A program made the position numbers and the translations under genes. The notes below the pieces were generated by a model. The model ran no database searches and was not told where the DNA came from. It was given only the letters and a program-made list of their open reading frames with translations. From Datura wrightii (Eukaryota > Streptophyta > Magnoliopsida > Solanales > Solanaceae), in NCBI GenBank assembly GCA_035772735.1, contig JASDFA010000027.1, forward strand, positions 32,098,001 through 32,162,000: 64,000 nt of DNA, given 5' to 3'. This document shows positions 35,847-45,933 of this stretch, in pieces (the stretch's first letter is position 1; each line of letters begins with the position of its first letter).

Positions 35847-37417
35847 TGTTGCGCTCCAGCGCACTCGCAAGCGTACGCGGTCGTACAAGTAATACAGTGG
35901 CCCTTTTAAAGAGCCGGATGTCAAACCTAAGGGAATGGACAAATTCAGCAAATTATGATGTTCAAGTGTGAGATTAACCTTCACAAGTGTTGATTATAGA
36001 AGTTTTCGGAAAATTATAATTAAATCTAGGGGTGGTCACAGAAATAATCTGAAACAATATAAGAAGCAACTAGCGCTAAGGCCGGATAATCATGCAATGT
36101 TACACTTTGTAATGGTTCAAGTATGAAATTATCAATTGTTATCTCACATAGTTGAAAATGCGATGTTCATGGTCTCTCCAGCCTCTAAACACGACAAACT
36201 AGCCTCACAACTACATCATTGAGTGGGGATGTGACATCCTAGTTCGTGGGCAATTCAACTACATGGATGTGGTTTACGGGGTTTATGCTCTTGATTATGG
36301 ACTTTCATACCTCTAATCATTTAACTCAACTTAGCTTCACAACTACTTCTATGAGTGGTGGAGTGAAAATTCTAAGCCGGTGTCTTGCTATCATCCCGTT
36401 TTATCAACCAAGCAAGGAAAATTAGGTATAATTTCTATCCTAACTGCGAATCATATCGAAAGATAAGAACTTGCTCCCTACATTCTCTTGTTCTTGTCTA
36501 GGGTTGCTCTTTCAAGCTTTTACCTAAGCGTAACATATTTGTTCTCATGGTGATCAAGCATAAAAACAACCATAATGTAGAATGTAAGACAAAAAAACAA
36601 TTAACAACTCAAAACAAAATGAATTCATGCAATTACAATCATATCACATAGCCTCAACCCTAGAGGAAGGGATTTAGCCACTCATGTTCGTACAAATACT
36701 CAAAAACATCGTTAAGGTAATGTACTTACAAGAATGCATTAAAGATAAGGTAAATTTGGCTAACCCTAGGTGAGCTCTTCACTTCTCCCTTTGCTTCTTT
36801 ACGGTGTTTAGAAAATATTTCGTGACAATTTGATTTTAGAAGCAAAGGGTTCAATTTATAGTAAATAGGGAATTTACAAAATTTTGCCCGTCATGGAATG
36901 GCTCCGTGGCATGGAGGTGGACGCGCCAATTTACCTTCGTGACACGGAGATATCGCGAATTCACACTAGAAATCACTTGAAATTGACACTTGGCTGAAGC
37001 TTGTCGCGATGGTCGGCGTGGCACGCTGCCTGTGCAGCGCGATGGCCTGCGTGACACGACCACTGTCGCGCAGATGTGCCTTGCGTGATACGGCGCTGGT
37101 GTGCAGGTGGCCTACTTGCTGCCTTCTTCTCGCGCCTGACATTGGCGTGGCACGGCTGCCTGGCGCGGCCAACCTTGCCACGACATGGTTCTTTGCCGAC
37201 TTTTGCAATTTGCTTCCCATTCCATTCCTCCACTTCACCCATCATAAATTAATCCCTCAAATGCATTTTTAGCCTACAAAAACAAGGACTAATCATGTTG
37301 GTTAGTATATATCCAAATTTACATAAAATCACATGAGAATGTAAATGCATAAATAGACAAACATGACTAAACTAAGTTATAAAATAGCACTTGGGCACGC
37401 GATTATGCCCAAGATCA
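35847..37417 (-). repeat. A6 3' LTR (minus strand)
   Basis: The plus strand runs from TGTTGCGCTCCAGCGCACTC to GCCCAAGATCA, so the minus strand starts TGATCTTGGGC. It pairs with 51267-52846. Its array of CGTGGCACG/CGTGACACGG words is at 36890-37190, with a TATA box (minus strand TATAAAT) at 36854-36860. The frames at 36851-37272 lie in the array and recur in the other LTR. Confidence 0.92.
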
Positions 37418-39291
37418 CTACCCCACACTTAAAGCTTTGTTCGTCCTCGAACAACCCTTTTACATCTCATGCATATGAAGACTCCCACATAGCTAATTTA
37501 GCAAGACAATTCAAGCTACAGCTACAATGACTATTTAAGATAGCAAGTTAAAATTAGAGCATGCAAGATTTAACCATTAAAATTAAATACAACCATGTCA
37601 AGACTTCCTAACCTCACGAATCGACTCTCAATCTCAGCAAACTCATGCACATCAACCGATCAAGATATCCGACATGAATTTTATCTTTCATTAAACATGT
37701 TCCCTCACAACACAAGAGAGTTACCCATTTTCACTCACAAAGTTTGAAATCACACCATGTATGGGTATATAAATGGAAATTAAGCTCACTCTTACAAAGA
37801 ATTCACATGCATCATGTAGTGACCCATAAGCTTGCCTTTAGTGTATTACTCCACTAATTTACGGATGTGTGAACGTAAGATCAAGTAGGACTTAATGGAT
37901 TGGAATGTAACCTAAGGATGGGTAGGTACTATTATGGATAGTAACAGTGGCTATCTTCCCCAAGCGCTTTTAATATATCATAACTTCATTATGGACATCT
38001 CTTCTCTTACTTCACCCTCCTGCTTTTCACTCTTAAATTTCCTCTTGTTGTTCCCATTTCTTTAAGCACACTTAGCTTGTTAGTAAGGAGTACTTAAGCA
38101 ACTTTTTCATTCATTTGTTTTCTTACTCCCTGCCAATACTCAAGCATTTTCAAACAAGTGCACCTTTGACCTTTCTCAACTCCCACAACTGTTATTTTTC
38201 CTTCTTTTTTCCCGATTCTCACTCCTTTACTCTTTCGGATTTTTCACTTAAGAGCTTATGAGTTTTGGATCAAATTCAAGGCTAATGAAAGAAAAAGGAT
38301 TAGGCTTATATTGTAGCTATCAAAGAATAGGCTTAAGGATCAATGGGGCTAAGTAGGATCCAACATTTGAGGTAGGTAAGGCGAGGGTTAGAAATTTGGC
38401 TCATTCAAAGAAATGCCTAAATCATCTCCTACACTCTACATCCTTCAATTTGTTTTGTATACATCCCAGGAAAGTTATAGACACTCCAAAATAGCATGGA
38501 ATATTCAAAAACCTTACACTCTCAGCACATGCTCAATTTAAGACACATTCAGCCGACTCTTAACTCAGCTAATCACAGGAATTCAAAATTAAGCTTTAAT
38601 CACATCGAGTCACATTCAAGCGCCTAGGTGTCTCAAACAAAGTTATACACTTATTACATGATTCAACACTAATCACACTTGCATCTTACAATCATGTATA
38701 GCGCATAACAAGAATATCAAACCATCAATTAGCTACGGGTTCAAAAACCAAAACCTATTGACTAATTTTCCCTCAAGACGGTCGTCATCCATCCATCATT
38801 GGACATAATCTCTACCTATGACTAAAAACACTATGTACAGACAAAGATAATTTTTATTCTTCGGTTCAAAGACCCCCCGTCGGAAAAGAACCGAAAAGAA
38901 AAACCAACGAGTGGTGAAGTCATGCTCACCTCAACAAATATTTTTTTTAACCAATTCTTATCAAGCATCAAATTCACCCAAAATCATTAAGCACAATAAA
39001 TTTCCCTCACCCCATACTTGATGCTATGTCCCCAAAGCATCTAATTAAAATTCAAAAGGGTGAGAAATACTCCCTGAGGCCTCTAGGCCTAGCTAACAAC
39101 ATGTTTTTCGTCATATTTACACAAGTGGGCATTTGACCCCACACTTTTCCTCTTCCATGCTCTTAGCTTCCTCCTCCAAGAGTACACATATTTCCCCTCC
39201 ATCTATGCTTAAATTTCCACCAAAAACAACAAGTTGAGAATAAACAATATAAACACAAACAAAAATTAAAAATTGTACCTGTGGTACCCTT
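37418..39291 (-). other. A6 3' non-coding region
   Basis: There is no gene. Reading on the minus strand from the post-pol motif: hairpin GATGCTTTG-GGGA-CATAGCATC (39041-39020), followed at once by AAGTATGGGGTGAGGG; the block GATGGATGGATGACGACCGT at about 38798-38775; a purine-rich tract (38240-38185); the block ending GGCAAGCTTATGGG at 37836-37823, 419 bp from the LTR; and the polypurine tract TTTAAGTGTGGGGTAG (37433-37418). The third ORF seen in A7 is absent. The small minus frame at 39117-39389 overlaps the post-pol motif and is probably not coding. Confidence 0.7.
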
Positions 39292-39342
39292 GGGTTGCCT
39301 CCCAAGCAGCGCCTAATTTTACGTTGCGGCATGATGTGGACT
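39292..39342 (-). other. A6 conserved post-pol motif
   Basis: The minus strand reads CATGCCGCAACGTAAAATTA, then GGCGCTGCTTGGGAGGCAACCC. It follows the protease with no RT to integrase coding between, as in A7. Confidence 0.75.
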
Positions 39343-39499
39343 ATCCTTTTCAGGACATCCTCATACCCGGGTTCCCTTTCGAGAACCATCTTCTTTTCTT
39401 TTTATTTTTTGAGGGAACAACCGCCACTCTGTCCCTCTCTTCCTCCAACTTCTTCTCACACTGAAGCCCTTTATCAGATTCGAGCTGAAAACTAATCAT

Positions 39500-39935
39500 C
39501 TCCTTTAGTTGTGGACCCATGGAATCTACCACCCCACACTTATCCTCCAGAACACACTGACCTTACAAAGGTTTCTATAATGTGTGGGTGGGTTGACCTC
39601 CTGGTAGACTCGGAAGAGTTCTTCTTCGTCCTCGACCCTCATTTTCAGGTTCCCTGCTCTTACATCGATAATGGCTCCTCTAGTGGCCAAGAATGGCCGT
39701 CCCAAGATCAGGGGTACCTGGTTATCAACATGAAAATCCAATATGATAAAATCAGTGGGTATAATAAAATTGCCCACTTTGATGAGAAGGTCCTCTGTAA
39801 TTCCATCCGGTGCCACTCGCGACTTGTCTGCCAGCTGCAGCATCAATCTCGTTGGTCTCGGTTGACCCAACCCCAGGGTATTAAACAAAGATAGGGGCAT
39901 TAGATTAACTTCTGCCTCTAAATCACATAAAGCTC
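39500..39935 (-). pseudogene. A6 protease
   Basis: The minus-strand frame at 39900-39526 reads MPLSLFNTLGLGQPRPTRLM, LADKSRVAPDGITEDLLIKV, ILDFHVDNQVPLILGRPFLA and AIIDVRAGNLKMRVEDEEE, the retropepsin body. Just upstream, after a stop, the active-site region reads ALCDLEAEVNLMP where A7 has GLCDLGASINLMP. The glycine after the catalytic D-L is lost, so activity is unlikely. It normally cleaves gag into its mature parts. Confidence 0.85.
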
Positions 39936-40660
39936 ATATCACTTCAGCTTTACCAATTTGTATAGGGAGGGTAAAACTCCCTGGGTCCTTGAGCTTTTTA
40001 GGTATCTTGCTCATTACTCTGTGGCTGCACTCCTCGGTCAGTGCTACTATTTGGACATCCACCAATCTGACTTTAGTGGCCACCACCTCTCTCAAGTACT
40101 TAGCATACTTGGAATTCCCTACAAAGACATCAAGCAAAGGCAAATTTATGTGAAGTTCTTTAAAAATATCAAAGAACTTTCTAAAGCATTCCTCCTCCTT
40201 GCTCTTTTTGAATCTTTGCGGAAATGGTGGTGGTGGTCTCTGTGCTGGCTGCAATGATGATTTTGCATTTTGTTTCCCAACACTCTTCTTTTCTCCTCGT
40301 CAGTGGATGGTCCCGCTCTAACTAACTCCAACTGCACCTCATTTCTCTTCTCTTTCAGTGTTGTATCAACCAATTGCTTGCCACTCCTCAGACTGATGGC
40401 ATTGACCTATCGGGGGTTTGTGTCTGTGTCACTGGGTAGTCCTCCCTGTGGTCTGATGTGGTGAGCCGCTGCTATTTGAGTTTACCTGACCCTGCTGTTG
40501 GTTCATACTCATTTTACTGAACTGAGTCATCATTTGATGTTGAAATGATGCTAGCTATGCCGCCAAGGCATTTACACCATCTATCTCTATCAGCCCCGCT
40601 GTTCTCTTTCCTTCCCCTCTCGATGATTCGCTGTGCAACTCTGGATTTCTCTGAGCAATA
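39936..40660 (-). pseudogene. A6 gag, C-terminal part (split by A7)
   Basis: The minus strand from 40660 continues the gag frame that stops at 50365 on the other side of A7 (IAQRNPELHSESSRGEGKRT, AGLIEIDGVNALAA). It goes on with a Q-rich stretch (NQQQGQVNSN) and the gag tail open at 40254-39934 (PPPPFPQRFKKSKEEECFRK, LLDVFVGNSKYAKYLREVV, KIPKKLKDPGSFTLPIQIG). Several stops are present. The zinc knuckle is not clear. Homology to A7 gag is strong. Confidence 0.8.
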
Positions 40661-42083
40661 TGATCTTGGGCAAATTTATATGCGCAAGTGATACTCAAAG
40701 GTGTCATTTTAGCCTTGTTTATCTATCAATATTTATACATTCTCATGTGATTGATAACAAAAGGTGAATTTATACTAACCAACATGATTAGCGTTGTTTT
40801 TCAGGTGAAATATAATATTGGGAAGCTAAAATGTGTGTTGGGAGAGATTGGGGTTGGACTCAGAGGTTAGGAAGGGAAAAAGCATTTGAAGGCACAAATT
40901 AAAGGGGCTCTGCGATGGAGCCGTGTCACGCTGCCATCGCGGATGCCTTATGCCTGAATAGGGATTTTTTGCCAAAATCCAGTGAGGGTGCGCGTTGGGG
41001 CCGTGGCACGTTGGCCTAGCCCCGCATTGCACGTCGTTCCATGTTGGGCCTTATTACCTGGACAATCAATTTCCAGTAAGGGTCCGCGTCAGTGGCGTGT
41101 CATGGAGGTAGTGCTCCGCGATGCACTCCGTGACACGTTTCTTGTTATTTCGGGAATAATTCCCACTAGTATAAATAGAACACTTAGGTTCATTTTTAAT
41201 TATTTTGACTTGGTGAAGCAAGAACGTGGGTTACAGGCAGTTGAGGGGACGAAATTGTCAAGGTTTTTCTCTATCTCCTTCTTCTTTAATTCAATTGCTT
41301 GTATGTTTAACACTCATTTTTTTAACGATGTTTAATCCACGAATGAGTGGCTAATTCCTCTTCTTTCTGAGGTTAAGAACGATTGTATTGAAATGTAGTT
41401 ATTGATCAATTGGGTTTTTCATATTTTCTTCCATGGTTGTTCTATTGATTCTTGTTCTTACTGCATTAATGTGTGGCCAACGTTAATGTACATCTAAAAA
41501 GTCCGGTTTCACTCGAGAGAGCAAGAAATTGGAAAGTTTTGAATCAATAGGATATGATCTTTTCTTAGTTTGGGAAAATTGAGAATTGATTTACCTTCAG
41601 GATAGAAATATACCTGAAAATCGTATTAGTCAATTTAGGAATCAGTTTTGTATGGCTAGAACATGAATTTCGTTTAATCACATAAATGTAGGTGGACTGT
41701 TCATGATTCTTAAGTTGGGTTAAATACGAGAGTTTTAATCCATTGGCAATAATTCTTGACTAGCAACCGGAGGAAAGATTAACCAAAAATTGTATCGATA
41801 ATTAGTTTCTATACATGTTCATTTAGCCTCAGCATGCTCACATTCATAGTTCAGACTCACATTAGATATTTGTTTTAGACTTAGCATACAATTAGAAATC
41901 AAAATATCAAACTCTTCTTTGCACTGTTGTCTTCATTTTTAGAGTAAGTATAGTAACACTTAAGTAGTTTGTTCCCTTATCCCAGTCCCTGTGGGATCGA
42001 TACTTGGCTTACTTAAGCCACTTTACTACTTGTTCGACCACGTGCACTTGCATGTAGTAAATACCCCAGAGCAAACGCGAACA
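40661..42083 (+). repeat. A7 5' LTR (1423 bp)
   Basis: It runs from TGATCTTGGGCAAATTTAT to AAACGCGAACA. The word array (GGAGCCGTGTCACG, GGGCCGTGGCACGTTGG, CTCCGTGACACGTT) is at 40913-41150 and the TATA box at 41170-41177. The plus frame at 40982-41335 recurs at 49263-49616 and spans the promoter. It is not a credible gene. Confidence 0.95.
41170..41177 (+). promoter_or_regulatory. TATA box of A7 LTR (5' copy)
   Basis: TATAAATA lies about 30 bp after the last word of the array (CTCCGTGACACGTTTC). The 3' copy is at 49451-49458. Transcription should start about 30 bp downstream. Confidence 0.65.
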
Positions 42084-42089
42084 AGTTTT

Positions 42090-42108
42090 TGGCGCCGTTG
42101 CCGGGGAC
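42090..42108 (+). promoter_or_regulatory. A7 primer binding site
   Basis: TGGCGCCGTTGCCGGGGAC lies seven bases after the LTR end. This is the standard Athila-type tRNA primer site. Confidence 0.9.
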
Positions 42109-42232
42109 TGGCAATTGGTGAATTTTTCTTAAGTGTAAACTTACTATATTTTTTTTCTTAGTGTTGACAACTTGGTCTTAGCCTGTATTTCGCAGATATA
42201 ATCTCTGTTGAACACTGGCAAGAGAGAAGGAG

Positions 42233-43879
42233 ATGGTGAACCCATATTTAGAGCCTGAAAGACAATTTCATCGTCAGCGGAGAGAAGCTCTAGAGAAAAA
42301 GCTGCAGTTGCTCAGACAAACAATCATGGAGCAACAACAGAATCCACCAGTAGTAAGGAAAATGTTAGTACCCGAGGAGATGGCAGCTAGGCCGGTTCGC
42401 GAGGTGGCAATCCCACATGCTAACAATGTCACATCTAGCATCCGCAAACTTGAGGCAGGAGGGAGGTTCGAGCTCAAACAAAACATGGTGCAATTGTTGC
42501 ACACCAGTGAGCAGTTCACAGGTCTCCCTCATGAGGATACACAGCAGCATCTCCAAAAGTTTTTGGAGATAAGTGACACTTACATCCCCGCTGGAGTGTC
42601 ATCAGATTATGTCAGGCTTACATTGTTCCCATTCTCACTATTGGGAGAAGCCAAGAGGTGGTTGAAAGCTGAGCCACCTAATTCTATTACTACCTGGGAT
42701 GATCTTGCAAGGAAATTCTTGATACGATTTTTCCATAAGGTAAAACAGCATGACTTAGAAGTCAAATTCTAAGTTTCAAACAGAGAGAGGGGGAGAATCT
42801 ATATCAGGCTTGGGAGAGATTCAAGTCCATGTTGCGGGATTGTCCACATCATCATCAATCCAATGATGTGCTGGTGCACACTATTATAGAGGGCTTGGAA
42901 CCCCACACAAAAATCTTGCTAGACTCAGCAGCTGGAGAACAGGCATTGGAGAAAACTTATGAGGAGCTGTATACCTTGTTAAATCGTATTTTGCAGGGAA
43001 ATTCGAAGTGGAATGCTGATTCGTCAAGAGGAGGAACAAGGAAAGTAGCAGGAGTTCTAGAAGTGGATGGTTTTACAGCTATTGCTGCACAGATAGCTGC
43101 TTTACAGAATCAACTCAACACCCACTTCAGTAATATGACAATGAACCAGACTCAAGCCCCAGTGAATGTAGTGCAGCAAATTTGGTGTGAAGTGTGCGGG
43201 AGTAGTGAGCACTCTGTTGAGTGTTGTGGGGCAAATCCTGACTCGGTGAACTTTGTGGGAAATGTACAGAGAACAACCATCAACAGTATGGCAACAGCTA
43301 CAATTCCAACTGGAGGAATCACCCAAATTTCTCTTGGGGTAGCAACAACCATCAAGGGCAAAGTTCGAGTCAGGGGGCACAGAGGAATCAAGGAGGGCAG
43401 CAGAACTATCAAGCACAATATAGAAACAACAATGCATCTCCTCCCCCACCATCACCCAACATTGAGGAGATGTTCAAGACAATGATCGCTAACCAAGCTC
43501 AATTGCAGGCTGACTATGTGAAATTGGCAGCCGAGGTGAAGAACAACCAGTTAGCTACTAAGGCACTTGAATATCAATTTGGGCAATTTGCTGGAGCCCA
43601 AAACACCAGGCCTAGTGGAGGACTTCCGAGCGACACAGATCCCAACCCCAAGCAGGTGAATGCGGTGACCACAAGGAGTGGTTTGCAGCTTAAAGAGGTG
43701 GAACCAGAAAGACCACCTCAACAATCGAGAGCAGCAGAAGTTGAGAGGGAGCAAAGTGATGAGAGGGGGAAGAAAAAGGAAGCTGAATCAGAAAGACCAC
43801 CACCCCCGTTCCCTCAAAGATTAAAGAAACACAAGGAGGAGGCGTGTTTCAAGAAATTCATGGAGGTGCTGAAATAGGT
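42233..43879 (+). pseudogene. A7 gag, lightly damaged
   Basis: ATG at 42233 opens MVNPYLEPERQFHRQRREAL. The capsid-like part follows (FELKQNMVQLLHTSEQFTGL, LTLFPFSLLGEAKRWLKAEP, LARKFLIRFF). A small indel at about 42740-42770 shifts the frame, and it continues ENLYQAWERFKSMLRDCPHH, LLDSAAGEQALEKTYEELYT. A zinc knuckle CEVCGSSEHSVECC (CX2CX4HX4C) lies at 43189-43230. A second shift at about 43265 leads to a Q/N-rich stretch and PPPPSPNIEEMFKTMIANQA, then FGQFAGAQNTRPSGGLPS and PPPPFPQRLKKHKEEACFKK, ending with TAG at 43875. Only two shifts and one stop break it, so it was active recently. Confidence 0.9.
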
Positions 43880-44519
43880 ACATATTAACTTACCTCTTGT
43901 TGATGTTTCACAGGGAGTGCCAAAGTATGCAAAGTACATTAAGGACATCGTGGTGAACAAAAGTCGGTTGACTGAGTATGCTACGGTAGGTCTCACGGAG
44001 GAGTGCACTTCCCGGATACAAAACTGATTGCCCACAAAGCTCAAAGATCCTGGGAGCTTTACTATACAAATTACAATTGGGCAGAGTATCCGAGCTCGTG
44101 GATTATGTGATTTGGGAGCGAGCATTAATTTAATGCCGTCATCGGTATTCAAGAAGTTGGGTCTAGGGAGTCCTAGACAAACAACAGTAATCTTACAACT
44201 AGCGGATCAGTCCTTAGCCAGACCTGATGGCATTGTGGAGGATGTGCTGGTGCAAGTGGGCTCCCTTATCTTCCCGGTAGATTTCGTCGTGTTGGATTTT
44301 GAGCCAGACGTGGAAGTCCCATTTATTTTGGGACGTCCCTTCTTGGCGACTGGGAAAGCGCTGATTGATGTAGCTGCAGGGTAGCTAACCATGCAGGCAC
44401 ATGACAAGGTGGAAGTGTTTGATGTATACAAGGCCACCAAGCTCCCGACTGTGTACGAGGAACTCTCGGTGATCAACGTGATTGATCGAGCTGATGATGC
44501 TCAGATAGTTGAATCATGA
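43880..44519 (+). pseudogene. A7 protease
   Basis: The linker reads INLPLVDVSQGVPKYAKYIK and VGLTEECTSRIQN, then a stop at about 44026. The retropepsin body is open at 44028-44381 with an intact active site GLCDLGASINLMPSSVFKKL, then LADQSLARPDGIVEDVLVQV, FVVLDFEPDVEVPFILGRPF and ATGKALIDVAAG. After a TAG at 44382-44384 the frame stays open (HDKVEVFDVYKATKLPTVYE, VINVIDRADDAQIVES) to the TGA at 44517. The upstream stops could be decay; readthrough is possible but not shown. No RT follows. Confidence 0.85.
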
Positions 44520-44617
44520 GAGTTAATGGGAAAACCACTGGAGCGATGTAAGCACTACTGGGGTGAGGACGGTGGTTGAGAGAAAACGTCTGTCACCCTA
44601 GAAGATGATTGAGCTGA

Positions 44618-44672
44618 ATGACGTCGAGCCGCGACGGTAAACCAGGCGCTGCACGGGAGGAAACCTGTGAAA
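44618..44672 (+). other. A7 conserved post-pol motif
   Basis: GACGTCGAGCCGCGACGGTA is followed by AACCAGGCGCTGCACGGGAGG and AAACCTGTG. It sits about 100 bp after the protease frame ends, where other Athila elements have it only after integrase. Confidence 0.7.
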
Positions 44673-44887
44673 TTTTTCTTTGTAAAACGTGTATAGATTT
44701 CTTTTTTTTTTATTAACAACAAAATTGTTAGTTTTTATTTTTATTCTTATTTTTATTTTGAGTGAATCCTATAATTCTAACCAATTTCTTGTCGTAAGAT
44801 GAATTTCAGGTTGAACGAAGGGTAAACACGCAAGGAATCACAAAGGAAAATCCGAGGTATGAAAAATAATAAAAAGTGGCAAAACAG

Positions 44888-45086
44888 TGAGCCAGGGCGA
44901 TGGCTCCGTGTCACGGAGGAGGACCTCCGCGTTACCCTCCATGACACGTTGAAGGTAATTCTGGAATTTTTAAAATTCCAGAACACCTACGCGATGGCTC
45001 CGTGTCATGGAGGGCATGCTCCACGTTATCCTCCGTGACATGTTGAGGTGTATATCGCGACGGGTCACACCGGGTCGCTGGGTGAC
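44888..45086 (+). repeat. A7 internal array of the LTR-type words
   Basis: The words GGCGATGGCTCCGTGTCACG (GAGG follows), CCCTCCATGACACGTTG, GCGATGGCTCCGTGTCATGG and CCTCCGTGACATGTTG are the same kind as in the A7 LTR array (40913-41150). They lie about 160-360 bp upstream of a good splice donor. The 44673-44887 stretch before the array has T-rich runs and no gene. Confidence 0.75.
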
Positions 45087-45933
45087 CCGCGCGAAATTCC
45101 CACTTTTTAACCCCGATCCCCCCTTATTTTTCCTCATTTTTCATACTCTCCGCGACCAACATCCCAAAAACCCCTTCCCCCTCAACGTGACACAGACTTA
45201 GGGCCATAATTTCATCAAGTTTTCGTCATTTCTTCGAATTCAAGGTATGTTCTTCAACTCTATCTCAATTCTTGTTGAATTTTTTTCGATCTTGAACATG
45301 TGATATGAGAAAAACTTGCCCTAAGTAGAAATTAAGCTTAAATTCAATTGAATTATTGTTGATTGATGATCGGAGTAACGGTGTGATTGCTTGAACTCGA
45401 CAATTACATAGCTTAATCGAATTTTTGATAAAATCAAAGCTAGGGCTTGACTTTGAGTTTGAAATGGAAAAATTGAGTTGAACTAGTGAAATTCATGCTG
45501 GGTTGTACATGTTGGGTGAGATGAGTCGATTGTGCTAACTGTGACTATACTAAAAGACCGACGGATTCTCGGGTTAAGGAAATATCAGAAATTGCATGAA
45601 ATGGGTGAATTGTATAGGATCATGTAGTTAAAATTTTCCTTTTGTTTCTCGTTGCTAAGTGCTATGGTATAAAATGTTATCGATAGGTAAGGATTGTGGT
45701 TAGCTGTACGAAGTCTGAGTAGTACACTGAATATATACCGCTGAATTCTCCCAAGGCACTAAGCATATTTGTTATGTTTTGTTGTTTGTTTGTGTAAATA
45801 AGTACGATCTTGCCTTAATGTTGTAATTTTGGATAAGGACTAAGTGTGGGGTAGCCTAGCTTAGCCCAACCTTAGTCGAAGCTAATTTTAATTGGCTTAA
45901 CATTGAACTTGTCTGTTTGCTTTGACAGGAACA
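45087..45933 (+). promoter_or_regulatory. A7 leader and 684-bp intron upstream of the third ORF
   Basis: 45100-45240 is a pyrimidine-rich, leader-like stretch (CCCCGATCCCCCCTTATTTT, CATACTCTCCGCG, CCCCTTCCCCCTCAACG). A splice donor CAAG|GTATGT lies at 45244/45245, and an acceptor TTTGCTTTGACAG|GAACAATGG at 45928/45929. The first ATG in the exon after the acceptor, at 45934, opens the third ORF. The intron would be T-rich and 684 bp. The layout (array, pyrimidine-rich leader, 5'-UTR intron, ATG) resembles a free-standing promoter rather than the middle of a polyprotein. Splicing from an LTR-started transcript is the alternative. Confidence 0.55.

Noticed and set aside
40982..41335. 117-codon frame repeated at 49263-49616
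   Set aside because: It is repeated because it is in both A7 LTRs. It spans the promoter array and TATA box and shows no family resemblance.
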